Positions 33,709-44,895 of a DNA stretch of 64,000 nt are shown here, piece after piece. Position 1 is the stretch's first letter. Each line of letters opens with the position of its first letter. This DNA comes from Polyodon spathula (Eukaryota; Chordata; Actinopteri; Acipenseriformes; Polyodontidae), in the NCBI RefSeq assembly GCF_017654505.1, contig NC_054541.1, forward strand, positions 50,423,486-50,487,485. The letters run 5' to 3'. The notes under the pieces were generated by a model, which had not been told where the DNA came from, did not search any database, and was given only the letters and a program-made list of their open reading frames with translations. A program made the translations under genes and the position numbers.

Positions 33709-35374
33709 TACTGTACATCCAGCCTGTCTCTAATAGGTGCACTGATATACTGTACATCCAGCCTGTCTCTGCTGTGTGCATTGATATACTGTACATCCAG
33801 CCTGTCTCTGCTGTGTGCATTGATATACTGTGCATCCAGTCTGTCTCAGGTGCACTGATATACTGTACATCCAGCCTGTCTCTGCTGTGTGCATTGATAT
33901 ACTGTGCATCCAGTCTGTCTCTGCTATGTGTATTGATATACTGTGCATCCAGCCTGTCTCTGCTGTGTGCATTGATATACTGTACATCCAGCCTGTCTCT
34001 GCTATGTGCATTGATATACTGTACATCCAGCCTGTCTCTGCTATGTGCATTGATATACTGTGCATCCAGCCTGTCCAGCCTCTGCTATGTGCATTGATAT
34101 ACTGTGCATCCAGCCTGTCTCTGCTATGTGCATTGATATACTGTGCATCCAGCCTGTCTCTGCTATGTGCATTGATCCAGCCTGTCTCTGCTATGTGCTT
34201 TGATATACTGTACATCCAGCCTGTCTCTGCTGTGTGCATTGATATACTGTACATCCAGCCTGTCTCTGCTATGTGCATTGATATACTGTACATCCAGCCT
34301 GTCTCTGCTATGTGCATTGATATACTGTACATCCAGCCTGTCTCTGCTGCTATGTGCATTGATATACTGTACATCCAGCCTGTCTCTGCTATGTGCATTG
34401 ATATACTGTACATCCAGCCTGTCTGCTATGTGCATTGATATACTGTACATCCAGCCTGTCTCTGCTGTGTGCATTGATATACTGTACATCCAGCCTGTCT
34501 CTGCTGTGTGCATTGATATACTGTACATCCAGCCTGTCTCTGCTGTGTGCATTGATATACTGTACATCCAGCCTGTCTCTGCTATGTGCATTGATATACT
34601 GTACATCCAGCCTGTCTCTGCTGTGTGCATTGATATACTGTACATCCAGCCTGTCTGTGCTGTGTGCACTGATATACTGTACATCCAGCCTGTCTCTGCT
34701 GTGTGCATTGATAGAGTACTGTACATCCAGCCTGTCTCTGCTGTGTGCACTGATATACTGTACATCCAGCCTGTCTCTGCTATGTGCATTGATATACTGT
34801 ACATCCAGCCTGTCTCTGCTGTGTGCATTGATATACTGTACATCCAGCCTGTCTCTGCTGTGTGCACTGATATACTGTACATCCAGTCTGTCTCTGCTAT
34901 GTGCATTGATATACTGTACATCCAGTCTGTCTCTGCTATGTGCATTGATAGAGTACTGTACATCCAGCCTGTCTCTGCTATGTGCATTGATAGAGTACTG
35001 TACATCCAGCCTGTCTCTGCTGTGTGCATTGATATACTGTGCATCCAGCCTGTCTCTGCTGTGTGCATTGATATACTGTGCATCCAGTCTGTCTCTGCTA
35101 TGTGCATTGATATACTGTGCATCCAGTCTGTCTCTGCTATGTGCATTGATATACTGTACATCCAGCCTGTCTCTGCTATGTGCATTGATAGAGTACTGTA
35201 CATCCAGCCTGTCTCTGCTACTGTGCATCTGCTATGTGCATTGATATACTGTACATCCAGCCTGTCTCTGCTATGTGCATTGATATACTGTACATCCAGC
35301 CTGTCTCTGCTGTGTGCATTGATATACTGTACATCCAGCCTGTCTCTGCTATGTGCATTGATATACTGTACATC
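33709..35374. repeat. 39-bp minisatellite, about 43 units
   Basis: Units share TGATATACTGTACATCCAGC then CTGTCTCTGCTATGTGCAT. Variants include GTGCATCC, CTGTGTGCA and a 42-bp form with GATAGAGTACTG. 39 is a multiple of three, so both strands are open; those frames are not genes. It lies about 300 bp upstream of the ATG exon, probably in a 5' UTR intron. Confidence 0.97.
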
Positions 35375-37135
35375 CAATTGGAGTTTGCAAAACAACATGG
35401 TACCGGTATTATAAACCGCAATTTACAAACTGACTTGATCAGAAGGGTTAAAAAATGGACTCTTTGCAAATGTTATTAAATGTTTCTTTCTCCTTGAAAA
35501 TACTGTCTCCTTCTTGCGACAGACAAGTCTCCCACATCAACTTGCCTTTTATATAGCTACTGTCTCACTGCAGCAAATCAACACCTGCTTTTCAGAGTTC
35601 TTAAAATAATCACGCAAATACGAGGCCCACAATTACCGGCAGCTTTAATAAATTAGACAGAATATTTAATACACCTCATTTGCAAAATCCCCTCCCAATT
35701 TTAACAGTTTCGTTCAGAAACGCCCCAAAATTACATATGCATATATACAGAATTACATATGCATATACAGAGTTATATATTCATATACAGAGTTATATAT
35801 GCATGAAGGGCTAAAGCGCACCGAGACATCGCCCCGCAAATCACATCCTAACTGCGTGTTTATGCCATTGCATGTGTTTTATAAATCCCATCCAAGAATT
35901 CAGAACCCTCAGCACCCGTTTTACGGTCGTAAAACACGCGCAATCCTTTTATAAATCTGGAGCTCTGTGTTTAACCAGTTACAGTACGTGTGTCATTCTA
36001 CCTAGCAGACCTGGAATACTAAAAGCCTCTATGACCAATAACTGGGCCAAACACTAATACATTACAATGGAGGGGTATTGTAATAACCAGGTTCCAGACA
36101 ATACAGCATCATAACCAATCAGCATGCTGCATTTCCTTCAGATGCCAAGCAATCTTACTGCATTGCTTTCAGCTATAGGGGTGAACAGTGGTTTGAAACA
36201 CAATCTTTTTAAAGGTACGCGTTTGCAAAGTGGTGGAGCTGTGGATGGCTTCCTATCATAATTATAATTAAACTACTTTAATTGGCTGAATCCCAAAGCT
36301 GATGAATACCCTGCAAAGCATTACGTCTCAGCTAATGAAGCTTTTCAGATTTCTTAATCTCCAGGTGCACAATACCAAACTAATTCCGGCACATCAAACC
36401 CCACAATGGCATTTCTCATTTCATTTCATACAATAATGGAAGTGCTTATTGCCTTAATAAAACCTATCTGTACAATATCCAGTCATTGCAGAAAAGCAAT
36501 CCATAAATAAAAGATGATCAGTAAATACCGGGAAGTATCTAAATGAAATGTTTTAGGGTTAGCAGGCAATCATTTCTATCGTTATAATATAATATCAGCA
36601 GATAACCAGAGAGTAAAATAAATTAATTATTGTTACTGATTAAACTGAGAATGAAAAGAAGAGGACAGCTTTTAAATGTTATTCAGTCAACATTAGTGAT
36701 AGATTCACATATGAAGTCTAGATCTCAAATACTTTCTGGGATATCAGCAGTTAACAACAAGGGTCGAGGGTTCAGGATTTAAAAGTTGCCCTGCTATTGT
36801 TCTGTGTAGTACACTTTCAGTGCACACACAGCCACACACACAGATACTCTACTTGGGATAGCAGTCCCTTGGTACCCGACTCTACTTCCCGGGATTTCAG
36901 CAGCATTCCCTGCTGCCTCAGTCTTCTGCGGCTGGGTGGCTTGCCTGCTCAGCACCACTTCTCAGATTGAGAACAATACCAGCTCACATGGTTTCTATTG
37001 GACAACATTCTAACCGCAGAAGGAAATTAGTGTGGTCTCTGATTAGAGCTGCCCTGCAAAACACAGTGAGTCACGGATCCTGCAGCTGATCACATTGCAG
37101 ACTGTAAACAACAGCTTCACTCCAAGTCAGCTCCA
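35375..37135. other. No gene seen; AT-rich, short ATATGCAT-type tandem repeat
   Basis: About four imperfect copies of a 20-odd-bp unit around CATATACAGAGTTATATAT lie at 35740-35805. Otherwise the sequence is unique and AT-rich, with no exon, TATA-initiator pair or CpG-rich block that I can support. Confidence 0.5.
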
Positions 37136-38307
37136 CAAGCAACAGCACTGCCAGAGTCTGAACTACAGTCAAACAACAACAGCACTACCAGAGTCTGAAC
37201 TACATTCAAACAACAACAGCAGCACTGCCAGAGTCTGAAATACATTCAAACAACAACACTGCCAGAGTCTGAAATACATTCAAACAACAACAACACTGCC
37301 AGAGTCTGAAATACATTCAAACAACAACAACACTGCCAGAGTCTGAACTACATTCAAACAACAACAACACTGCCAGAGTCTGAAATACATTCAAACAACA
37401 ACAACACTGCCAGAGTCTGAACTACATTCAAACAACAACAACACTGCCAGAGTCTGAAATACATTCAAACATCAACAACACTGCCAGAGTCTGAACTACA
37501 TTCAAACAACAACAACACTGCCAGAGTCTGAACTACATTCAAACAACAACAACACTGCCAGAGTCTGAAATACATTCAAACAACAACAACACTGCCAGAG
37601 TCTGAACTACATTCAAACAACAACAACAACAACAACACTGCCAGAGTCTGAAATACATTCAAACAACAACAACACTGCCAGAGTCTGAAATACACACAAA
37701 CAACAACAACAACACTGCCAGAGTCTGAACTACATTCAAACAACAACAACAACACTGCGAGTCTGAAATACACACAAACAACAACAACAACACTGCCAGA
37801 GTCTGAAATACACACAAACAACAACAACAACACTGCCAGAGTCTGAAATACACACAAACAACAACAACAACACTGCCAGAGTCTGAAATACACACAAACA
37901 ACAACAACAACACTGCCAGAGTCTGAAATACACACAAACAACAACAACAACACTGCCAGAGTCTGAACTACATTCAAACAACAACAACAACACTGCCAGA
38001 GTCTGAAATACACACAAACAACAACAACACTGCCAGAGTCTGAAATACATTCAAACAACAAAAACAACAACACTGCCAGAGTCTGAAATACACTCAAACA
38101 CTCAAACAAAAACAACACCACTGCCAGAGTCTGAAATACATTCAAACAACAACAACACTGCCAGAGTCTGAAATACATTCAAACAACAACAACACTGCAC
38201 TGCCAGAGTCTGAAATACATTCAAACAACAACAACACTGCCAGAGTCTGAACTACATTCAAACAACAACAGCACTACCAGAGTCTGAACTACAGAGTCTG
38301 AACTACA
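37136..38307. repeat. 36-bp AAC-rich minisatellite, left part (split by a LINE)
   Basis: Units share CTGCCAGAGTCTGAAATACA then TTCAAAC or CACAAAC and a variable (AAC)n run. About 33 units precede the LINE. The same family resumes at 40982. Confidence 0.96.
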
Positions 38308-40981
38308 CTGTACAGGAAAGACAGGCAGGACAGAAGAGGAGGAGGGGTAGCGCTATATATAAGAAACAGTCTTGAAGCCCAGGTGTTAAACCTGGACAAA
38401 GAAAATAAAACCGAATCAATATGGGTCAGAATAACGGACAAAAATTCAAAGGGCATAATAATATGAGCATGCTATAGACCGCCAGATTCAGATGGTGAGC
38501 ACAATAATCTGTTATACAATGACATTAGAAATGCGTGTAGCAAAGGAGAAGCCATACTAATGGGGGATTTCAACTTCCCCCAAACAAAATGGGAAAACCC
38601 GGTGGGTAGCACGAAGGATGAAATAGAAATGGTGGAAATGACAAATGACTGCTTCCTAACACAATTTGTGAAGGCACCCACTAGAGGGGAGGCATGCCTT
38701 GATTTAGTCTTTTCAAATAACGAAGATAGAATAACTAAAACAGAGGTCAGAGAACCACTGGCAAACTCAGACCACAACATGGTCTCATTTGAAGTGTTTT
38801 TTAAATCCCCAAAAGTAATGACTAAAGCTAAGGTTTACAATTTTAGGAAAGCAAACTATGAAGGTATGAAACAGAGACTTACAGAAGTAGATTGGAGTAA
38901 AATAGAGAAAACACCCACAGAAGAAGGATGGTTGTTCTTCAAAAATGTAGTACTAGAGGCGCAAAACAATTATATCCCTAAAGTAGACAAATCTAAATGT
39001 AAAACTAAATTGCCAAAATGGTTTAATAGATCAATTAAAAAAAATATTCAGCGAAAAAAGGCACTTTACAGAGCATTAAAAAAGGACCAAAAAGAAAGTA
39101 CGCAGAAAGAGTACACGGAACTGCAAACGCAAGTCAAAAAGGAAGTTAGAAAGGCCAAGAGAGAAATAGAAATGAACATTGCTAAGGGAGCTAAAACCAA
39201 TTCCAAAATGTTTTTCCAATATTACAACAGCAAGAGAACATTCAAAGAGGAGATTAAATGTTTAAGAGATACAAATGGCAAAATCGTAGATGAAGAAAAA
39301 AAAATAGCAAATATATTAAATTATTACTTTTCACAAGTTTTTACAAAGGAAGATACTGACAACATGCCCCACATGTCATCCAGTTCCTATCCAGTTTTAA
39401 ATAACTTTAGCATAACTGAGGCAGAAGTGTTAAAGGGACTAGGAGCTCTTAAAATAAACAAATCCCCTGGGCCGGATGAGATCCTCCCAGTAGTACTCAA
39501 AGAAATGAAAGAAGTAATTTACAAACCGCTAACCAAGATCATGCAGCAGTCTCTTGACACAGGGGTTGTACCGACAGACTGGAAAATTGCAAACGTAATA
39601 CCGATCCACAAAAAGGGAAACAAAACTGAACCAGGTAACTACAGACCAGTAAGCCTGACTTCTATTATATGCAAACTTATGGAAACTATAATAAGATCCA
39701 AAATGGAAAATTACCTATATGGTAACAGTATCCTGGGAGACAGTCAACATGGTTTTAGGAAAGGGAGATCGTGTCTAACTAACTTGCTTGATTTTTTTGA
39801 GGATGCAACATCGATAATGGATAATTGCAAAGCATATGACATGGTTTATTTAGATTTCCAGAAAGCTTTTGACAAAGTCCCGCACAAAAGATTAATTCTC
39901 AAACTGAACGCAGTTGGGATTCAAGGAAACACATGTACATGGATTAGGGAGTGGTTAACATGTAGAAAACAGAAAGTACTGATTAGAGGAAAAACCTCAG
40001 AATGGAGTGTGGTAACCAGCAGTGTACCACAGGGATCAGTATTAGGTCCTCTGCTATTCCTAATCTACATTAATGATTTAGATTCTGGTATAGTAAGCAA
40101 ACTTGTTAAATTTGCAGACGACACAAAAGTAGGAGGAGTGGCAAACACTGTTGCAGCAGCAAAGGTCATTCAAAATGATCTAGACAAGATTCAGAACTGG
40201 GCAGACACATGGCAAATGACATTTAATAGAGAAAAGTGTAAGGTACTGCACGCAGGAAATAAAAATGTACATTATAAATATCATATGGGAGATACTGAAA
40301 TTGGAGAAGGAATCTATGAAAAAGACCTAGGAGTTTTTGTTGACTCAGAAATGTCTTCATCTAGACAATGTGGGGAAGCTATAAAAAAGGCTAACAAGAT
40401 GCTCAGATACATTGTGAAAAGTGTTGAATTTAAATCAAGGGAAGTAATGTTAAAACTGTACAATGCATTAGTAAGACCTCATCTTGAATATTGTGTGCAG
40501 TTCTGGTCACCTCGCTATAAAAAAAATATTGCTGCTCTAGAAAGAGTGCAAAGAAGAGCGACCAGAATTATTCCGGGCTTAAAAGGCATGTCATATGCAG
40601 ACAGGCTAAAAGAATTGAATCTGTTCAGTCTTGAACAAAGAAGACTACGTGGCGGCCTAATTCAAGCATTCAAAATTCTAAAAGGTATTGACAGTGTCGA
40701 CGCAAGGGACTTTTTCAGCCTGAAAAAAGAAACAAGGACCAGGGGTCACAAATGGAGTTTAGACAAAGGGGCATTCAGAACAGAAAATAGGAGGCACTTT
40801 TTTACACAGAGAATTGTGAGGGTCTGGAATCAACTCCCCAGTAATTTTGTTGAAGCTGACACCCTGGGATCCTTCAAGAAGGTGCTTGATGAGATTTTGG
40901 GATCAATAAGCTCCTAACAACCAAACGAGCAAGATGGGCCGAATGGCCTCCTCTCGTTAGTAAACTTTCTTATGTTCTTAT
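38308..40981 (+). mobile_element. CR1/L2-type LINE, 5'-truncated, with intact reverse transcriptase frame
   Basis: This non-LTR retrotransposon is inserted in the AAC-rich minisatellite. It begins inside the endonuclease (RRGGGVALYIR) and ends GGGCCGAATGGCCTCCTCTC ... TTCTTATGTTCTTATG, a short repeated 3' tail as in CR1/L2 clades. A possible 5-bp target duplication TACAC flanks it (left flank ACTACAC, right flank TACACACAAAC), but the repeat background makes this ambiguous. One in-frame TGA at 38464-38466 interrupts the endonuclease upstream of the long open frame. Confidence 0.9.
38560..40917 (+). CDS. LINE ORF2-like: endonuclease C-terminal part plus reverse transcriptase (785 codons open)
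   Basis: The open frame starts at MGDFNFPQTKW, the conserved GDFN motif of the apurinic-type endonuclease, with SDHN at residues 70-73. The reverse transcriptase follows: NKSPGPDEI, NYRPVSLTS, FRKGRSC, a YLDFQKAFDKV motif A near 438, SVPQGSVLGPLLFLIYINDL near 488-507, and the catalytic FADD at 518-521. The C-terminal part contains LEYCVQFWSP and RVWNQLPSNF. In-frame coding sequence extends upstream to about 38320 apart from one TGA. The start Met is therefore only the first after the stop, not a native start. It is likely a recent insertion, probably unable to move because of the truncation. Confidence 0.9.
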   Translation: MGDFNFPQTKWENPVGSTKDEIEMVEMTNDCFLTQFVKAPTRGEACLDLVFSNNEDRITKTEVREPLANSDHNMVSFEVFFKSPKVMTKAKVYNFRKANYEGMKQRLTEVDWSKIEKTPTEEGWLFFKNVVLEAQNNYIPKVDKSKCKTKLPKWFNRSIKKNIQRKKALYRALKKDQKESTQKEYTELQTQVKKEVRKAKREIEMNIAKGAKTNSKMFFQYYNSKRTFKEEIKCLRDTNGKIVDEEKKIANILNYYFSQVFTKEDTDNMPHMSSSSYPVLNNFSITEAEVLKGLGALKINKSPGPDEILPVVLKEMKEVIYKPLTKIMQQSLDTGVVPTDWKIANVIPIHKKGNKTEPGNYRPVSLTSIICKLMETIIRSKMENYLYGNSILGDSQHGFRKGRSCLTNLLDFFEDATSIMDNCKAYDMVYLDFQKAFDKVPHKRLILKLNAVGIQGNTCTWIREWLTCRKQKVLIRGKTSEWSVVTSSVPQGSVLGPLLFLIYINDLDSGIVSKLVKFADDTKVGGVANTVAAAKVIQNDLDKIQNWADTWQMTFNREKCKVLHAGNKNVHYKYHMGDTEIGEGIYEKDLGVFVDSEMSSSRQCGEAIKKANKMLRYIVKSVEFKSREVMLKLYNALVRPHLEYCVQFWSPRYKKNIAALERVQRRATRIIPGLKGMSYADRLKELNLFSLEQRRLRGGLIQAFKILKGIDSVDARDFFSLKKETRTRGHKWSLDKGAFRTENRRHFFTQRIVRVWNQLPSNFVEADTLGSFKKVLDEILGSISS

Positions 40982-41180
40982 GTACACACAAACAACAACA
41001 CCACTGCCAGAGTCTGAACTACACACAAACAACAACAACACCACTGCCAGAGTCTGAACTACACACAAACAACAACAACACCACTGCCAGAGTCTGAACT
41101 ACACACAAACAACACCACTGCCAGAGTCTGAACTACATTCAAACAACAACAACAACAACACTGCCAGAGTCTGAAATACC
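40982..41180. repeat. 36-bp AAC-rich minisatellite, right part
   Basis: Five to six units of the same family as 37136-38307 resume directly after the LINE tail. This shows the array predates the insertion. Confidence 0.95.
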
Positions 41181-41554
41181 ATATAACCGTAAAACAGCTC
41201 TACAATTTTTAAAAATGAAAGTAAATGATACAAATTTTAAAACAAATGCTCAGGAGAGCTCTGAGCGGCTCAGCAGGAGCGGAACTGAGAAAGTTGTTAA
41301 GTTGATTCTTTTACTGAGCCACTCTGTGCCGCTCCGAGCTTAAACACACCCAAGCTTACCATACTACTGCACATCAATGATGTCACAGAGTACCCAGTGC
41401 TACTCTCACTGCAATATATTGTATTACATTAACGGAAGTCACTATCTCAAATAGTTTCTGAAATATGATGCTTTGCCACTGTAGTGACAGAAACTTTATA
41501 AAAACAACCGCCATGAAAGGGTCCATTATTCTTGCACAACACCCATGGTCAAAA
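41181..41554. other. Unique sequence between two arrays
   Basis: No gene seen. A loose inverted similarity (GAGCGGCTCAGCAGGAGCGG against CCACTCTGTGCCGCTCCGAG at 41255-41340) hints at an old inverted-repeat element, but I could not define ends. Confidence 0.35.
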
Positions 41555-44357
41555 CCAACAGAGTGAATCCCAGAACACAGCCGCGTCCAGGACTAGAGCG
41601 CTGAAACCAACAGAGTGAATCCCAGAACGCAGCCGTGTCCAGGACTAGAGCGCTGAAACCAACAGAGTGAATCCCAGAACGCAGCCGTGTCCAGGACTAG
41701 AGCGCTGAAACCAACAGAGTGAATCCCAGAACGCAGCCGCGTCCAGGACTAGAGCGCTGAAACCAACAGAGTGAATCCCAGAACGCAGCCGTGTCCAGGA
41801 CTAGAGCGCTGAAACCAACAGAGTGAATCCCAGAACGCAGCCGTGTCCAGGACTAGAGCGCTGAAACCAACAGAGTGAATCCCAGAACGCAGCCGTGTCC
41901 AGGACTAGAGCGCTGAAACCAACAGAGTGAATCCCAGAACGCAGCCGTGTCCAGGACTAGAGCGCTGAAACCAACAGAGTGAATCCCAGAACGCAGCCGT
42001 GTCCAGGACTAGAGCGCTGAAACCAACAGAGTGAATCCCAGAACGCAGCCGTGTCCAGGACTAGAGCGCTGAAACCAACAGAGTGAATCCCAGAACGCAG
42101 CCGTGTCCAGGACTAGAGCGCTGAAACCAACAGAGTGAATCCCAGAACGCAGCCGTGTCCAGGACTAGAGCGCTGAAACCAACAGAGTGAATCCCAGAAC
42201 GCAGCCGTGTCCAGGACTAGAGCGCTGAAACCAACAGAGTGAATCCCAGAACGCAGCCGTGTCCAGGACTAGAGCGCTGAAACCAACAGAGTGAATCCCA
42301 GAACGCAGCCGTGTCCAGGACTAGAGCGCTGAAACCAACAGAGTGAATCCCAGAACGCAGCCGTGTCCAGGACTAGAGCGCTGAAACCAACAGAGTGAAT
42401 CCCAGAACGCAGCCGTGTCCAGGACTAGAGCGCTGAAACCAACAGAGTGAATCCCAGAACGCAGCCGTGTCCAGGACTAGAGCGCTGAAACCAACAGAGT
42501 GAATCCCAGAACGCAGCCGTGTCCAGGACTAGAGCGCTGAAACCAACAGAGTGAATCCCAGAACGCAGCCGTGTCCAGGACTAGAGCGCTGAAACCAACA
42601 GAGTGAATCCCAGAACGCAGCCGTGTCCAGGACTAGAGCGCTGAAACCAACAGAGTGAATCCCAGAACACAGCCGTGTCCAGGACTAGAGCGCTGAAACC
42701 AACAGAGTGAATCCCAGAACACAGCCGTGTCCAGGACTAGAGCGCTGAAACCAACAGAGTGAATCCCAGAACGCAGCCGTGTCCAGGACTAGAGCGCTGA
42801 AACCAACAGAGTGAATCCCAGAACGCAGCCGTGTCCAGGACTAGAGCGCTGAAACCAACAGAGTGAATCCCAGAACGCAGCCGTGTCCAGGACTAGAGCG
42901 CTGAAACCAACAGAGTGAATCCCAGAACGCAGCCGTGTCCAGGACTAGAGCGCTGAAACCAACAGAGTGAATCCCAGAACGCAGCCGTGTCCAGGACTAG
43001 AGCGCTGAAACCAACAGAGTGAATCCCAGAACGCAGCCGTGTCCAGGACTAGAGCGCTGAAACCAACAGAGTGAATCCCAGAACGCAGCCGTGTCCAGGA
43101 CTAGAGCGCTGAAACCAACAGAGTGAATCCCAGAACGCAGCCGTGTCCAGGACTAGAGCGCTGAAACCAACAGAGTGAATCCCAGAACGCAGCCGTGTCC
43201 AGGACTAGAGCGCTGAAACCAACAGAGTGAATCCCAGAACGCAGCCGTGTCCAGGACTAGAGCGCTGAAACCAACAGAGTGAATCCCAGAACGCAGCCGT
43301 GTCCAGGACTAGAGCGCTGAAACCAACAGAGTGAATCCCAGAACGCAGCCGTGTCCAGGACTAGAGCGCTGAAACCAACAGAGTGAATCCCAGAACGCAG
43401 CCGTGTCCAGGACTAGAGCGCTGAAACCAACAGAGTGAATCCCAGAACGCAGCCGTGTCCAGGACTAGAGCGCTGAAACCAACAGAGTGAATCCCAGAAC
43501 GCAGCCGTGTCCAGGACTAGAGCGCTGAAACCAACAGAGTGAATCCCAGAACGCAGCCGTGTCCAGGACTAGAGCGCTGAAACCAACAGAGTGAATCCCA
43601 GAACGCAGCCGTGTCCAGGACTAGAGCGCTGAAACCAACAGAGTGAATCCCAGAACGCAGCCGTGTCCAGGACTAGAGCGCTGAAACCAACAGAGTGAAT
43701 CCCAGAACGCAGCCGTGTCCAGGACTAGAGCGCTGAAACCAACAGAGTGAATCCCAGAACGCAGCCGTGTCCAGGACTAGAGCGCTGAAACCAACAGAGT
43801 GAATCCCAGAACGCAGCCGTGTCCAGGACTAGAGCGCTGAAACCAACAGAGTGAATCCCAGAACGCAGCCGTGTCCAGGACTAGAGCGCTGAAACCAACA
43901 GAGTGAATCCCAGAACGCAGCCGTGTCCAGGACTAGAGCGCTGAAACCAACAGAGTGAATCCCAGAACGCAGCCGTGTCCAGGACTAGAGCGCTGAAACC
44001 AACAGAGTGAATCCCAGAACGCAGCCGTGTCCAGGACTAGAGCGCTGAAACCAACAGAGTGAATCCCAGAACGCAGCCGTGTCCAGGACTAGAGCGCTGA
44101 AACCAACAGAGTGAATCCCAGAACGCAGCCGTGTCCAGGACTAGAGCGCTGAAACCAACAGAGTGAATCCCAGAACGCAGCCGTGTCCAGGACTAGAGCG
44201 CTGAAACCAACAGAGTGAATCCCAGAACACAGCCGTGTCCAGGACTAGAGCGCTGAAACCAACAGAGTGAATCCCAGAACACAGCCGTGTCCAGGACTAG
44301 AGCGCTGAAACCAACAGAGTGAATCCCAGAACACAGCCGTGTCCAGGACTAGAGTGC
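41555..44357. repeat. 52-bp minisatellite, about 54 units
   Basis: Units read GAAACCAACAGAGTGAATCC, CAGAACGCAGCCGTGTCC and AGGACTAGAGCGCT. The only differences seen are G/A in AACGC/AACAC and T/C in CGTGTCC/CGCGTCC, mostly near the two ends (first unit, last three or four units, and two near 42.67 kb). The interior is essentially identical. Confidence 0.98.
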
Positions 44358-44394
44358 TGGCGAGTCCTGGTGTAATACATCAGAAGTGAAATCC

Positions 44395-44895
44395 ATGTGC
44401 TTCCAAGATATTGAACTTGAAGACGGTCTCATTCGGAAGATTTCAGCAGGATCTATTCTGGATGATTTCAGCATGATCTCACCTGGGCGGACCGGTTTAT
44501 GCAAACCAGCTTTTAAGGGCTTTCTGTTACACCCATTTAGTTCTCCAAGGGCACTGCAGGAGAGCAGGGATGGGTCTATGGAGCAGAGGAACAGCGACCA
44601 TATCCGGTGAAACCAGACAAGTGTAAGTCCACACACTTCGTGTGTCTTCACGCCCTTCAGGCGAGTCCGAATGTTCAGATGTTTCGTGTGCTTCTAAAAG
44701 TCGTCCTAGATACGGACCATAAGCACGAAGATTTCAGCAGATCTATTCTTGATGATTTCAGCATGATAAATTCTGGGCGGACCATTTCCAAATGCAGAGG
44801 TTCCGCGCTTGTTAAGGCTTTCTGTTACTACCCATTTAGTTCTCCAAGAGGACTGCCTGTAATGGGTTTATCTATTGAGGCGAGGACAGGGCAAA
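44395..44895. repeat. Diverged two-copy tandem duplication, offset about 290 bp
   Basis: Copy 1 (about 44395-44600) and copy 2 (about 44685-44895) share AAGATTTCAGCAG, GATCTATTCT, GATGATTTCAGCATGAT, GGGCGGACC, AAGGCTTTCTGTTAC-type sequence and CCCATTTAGTTCTCCAAG. Divergence is far greater than in the minisatellites, so this is an older event. Confidence 0.85.
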
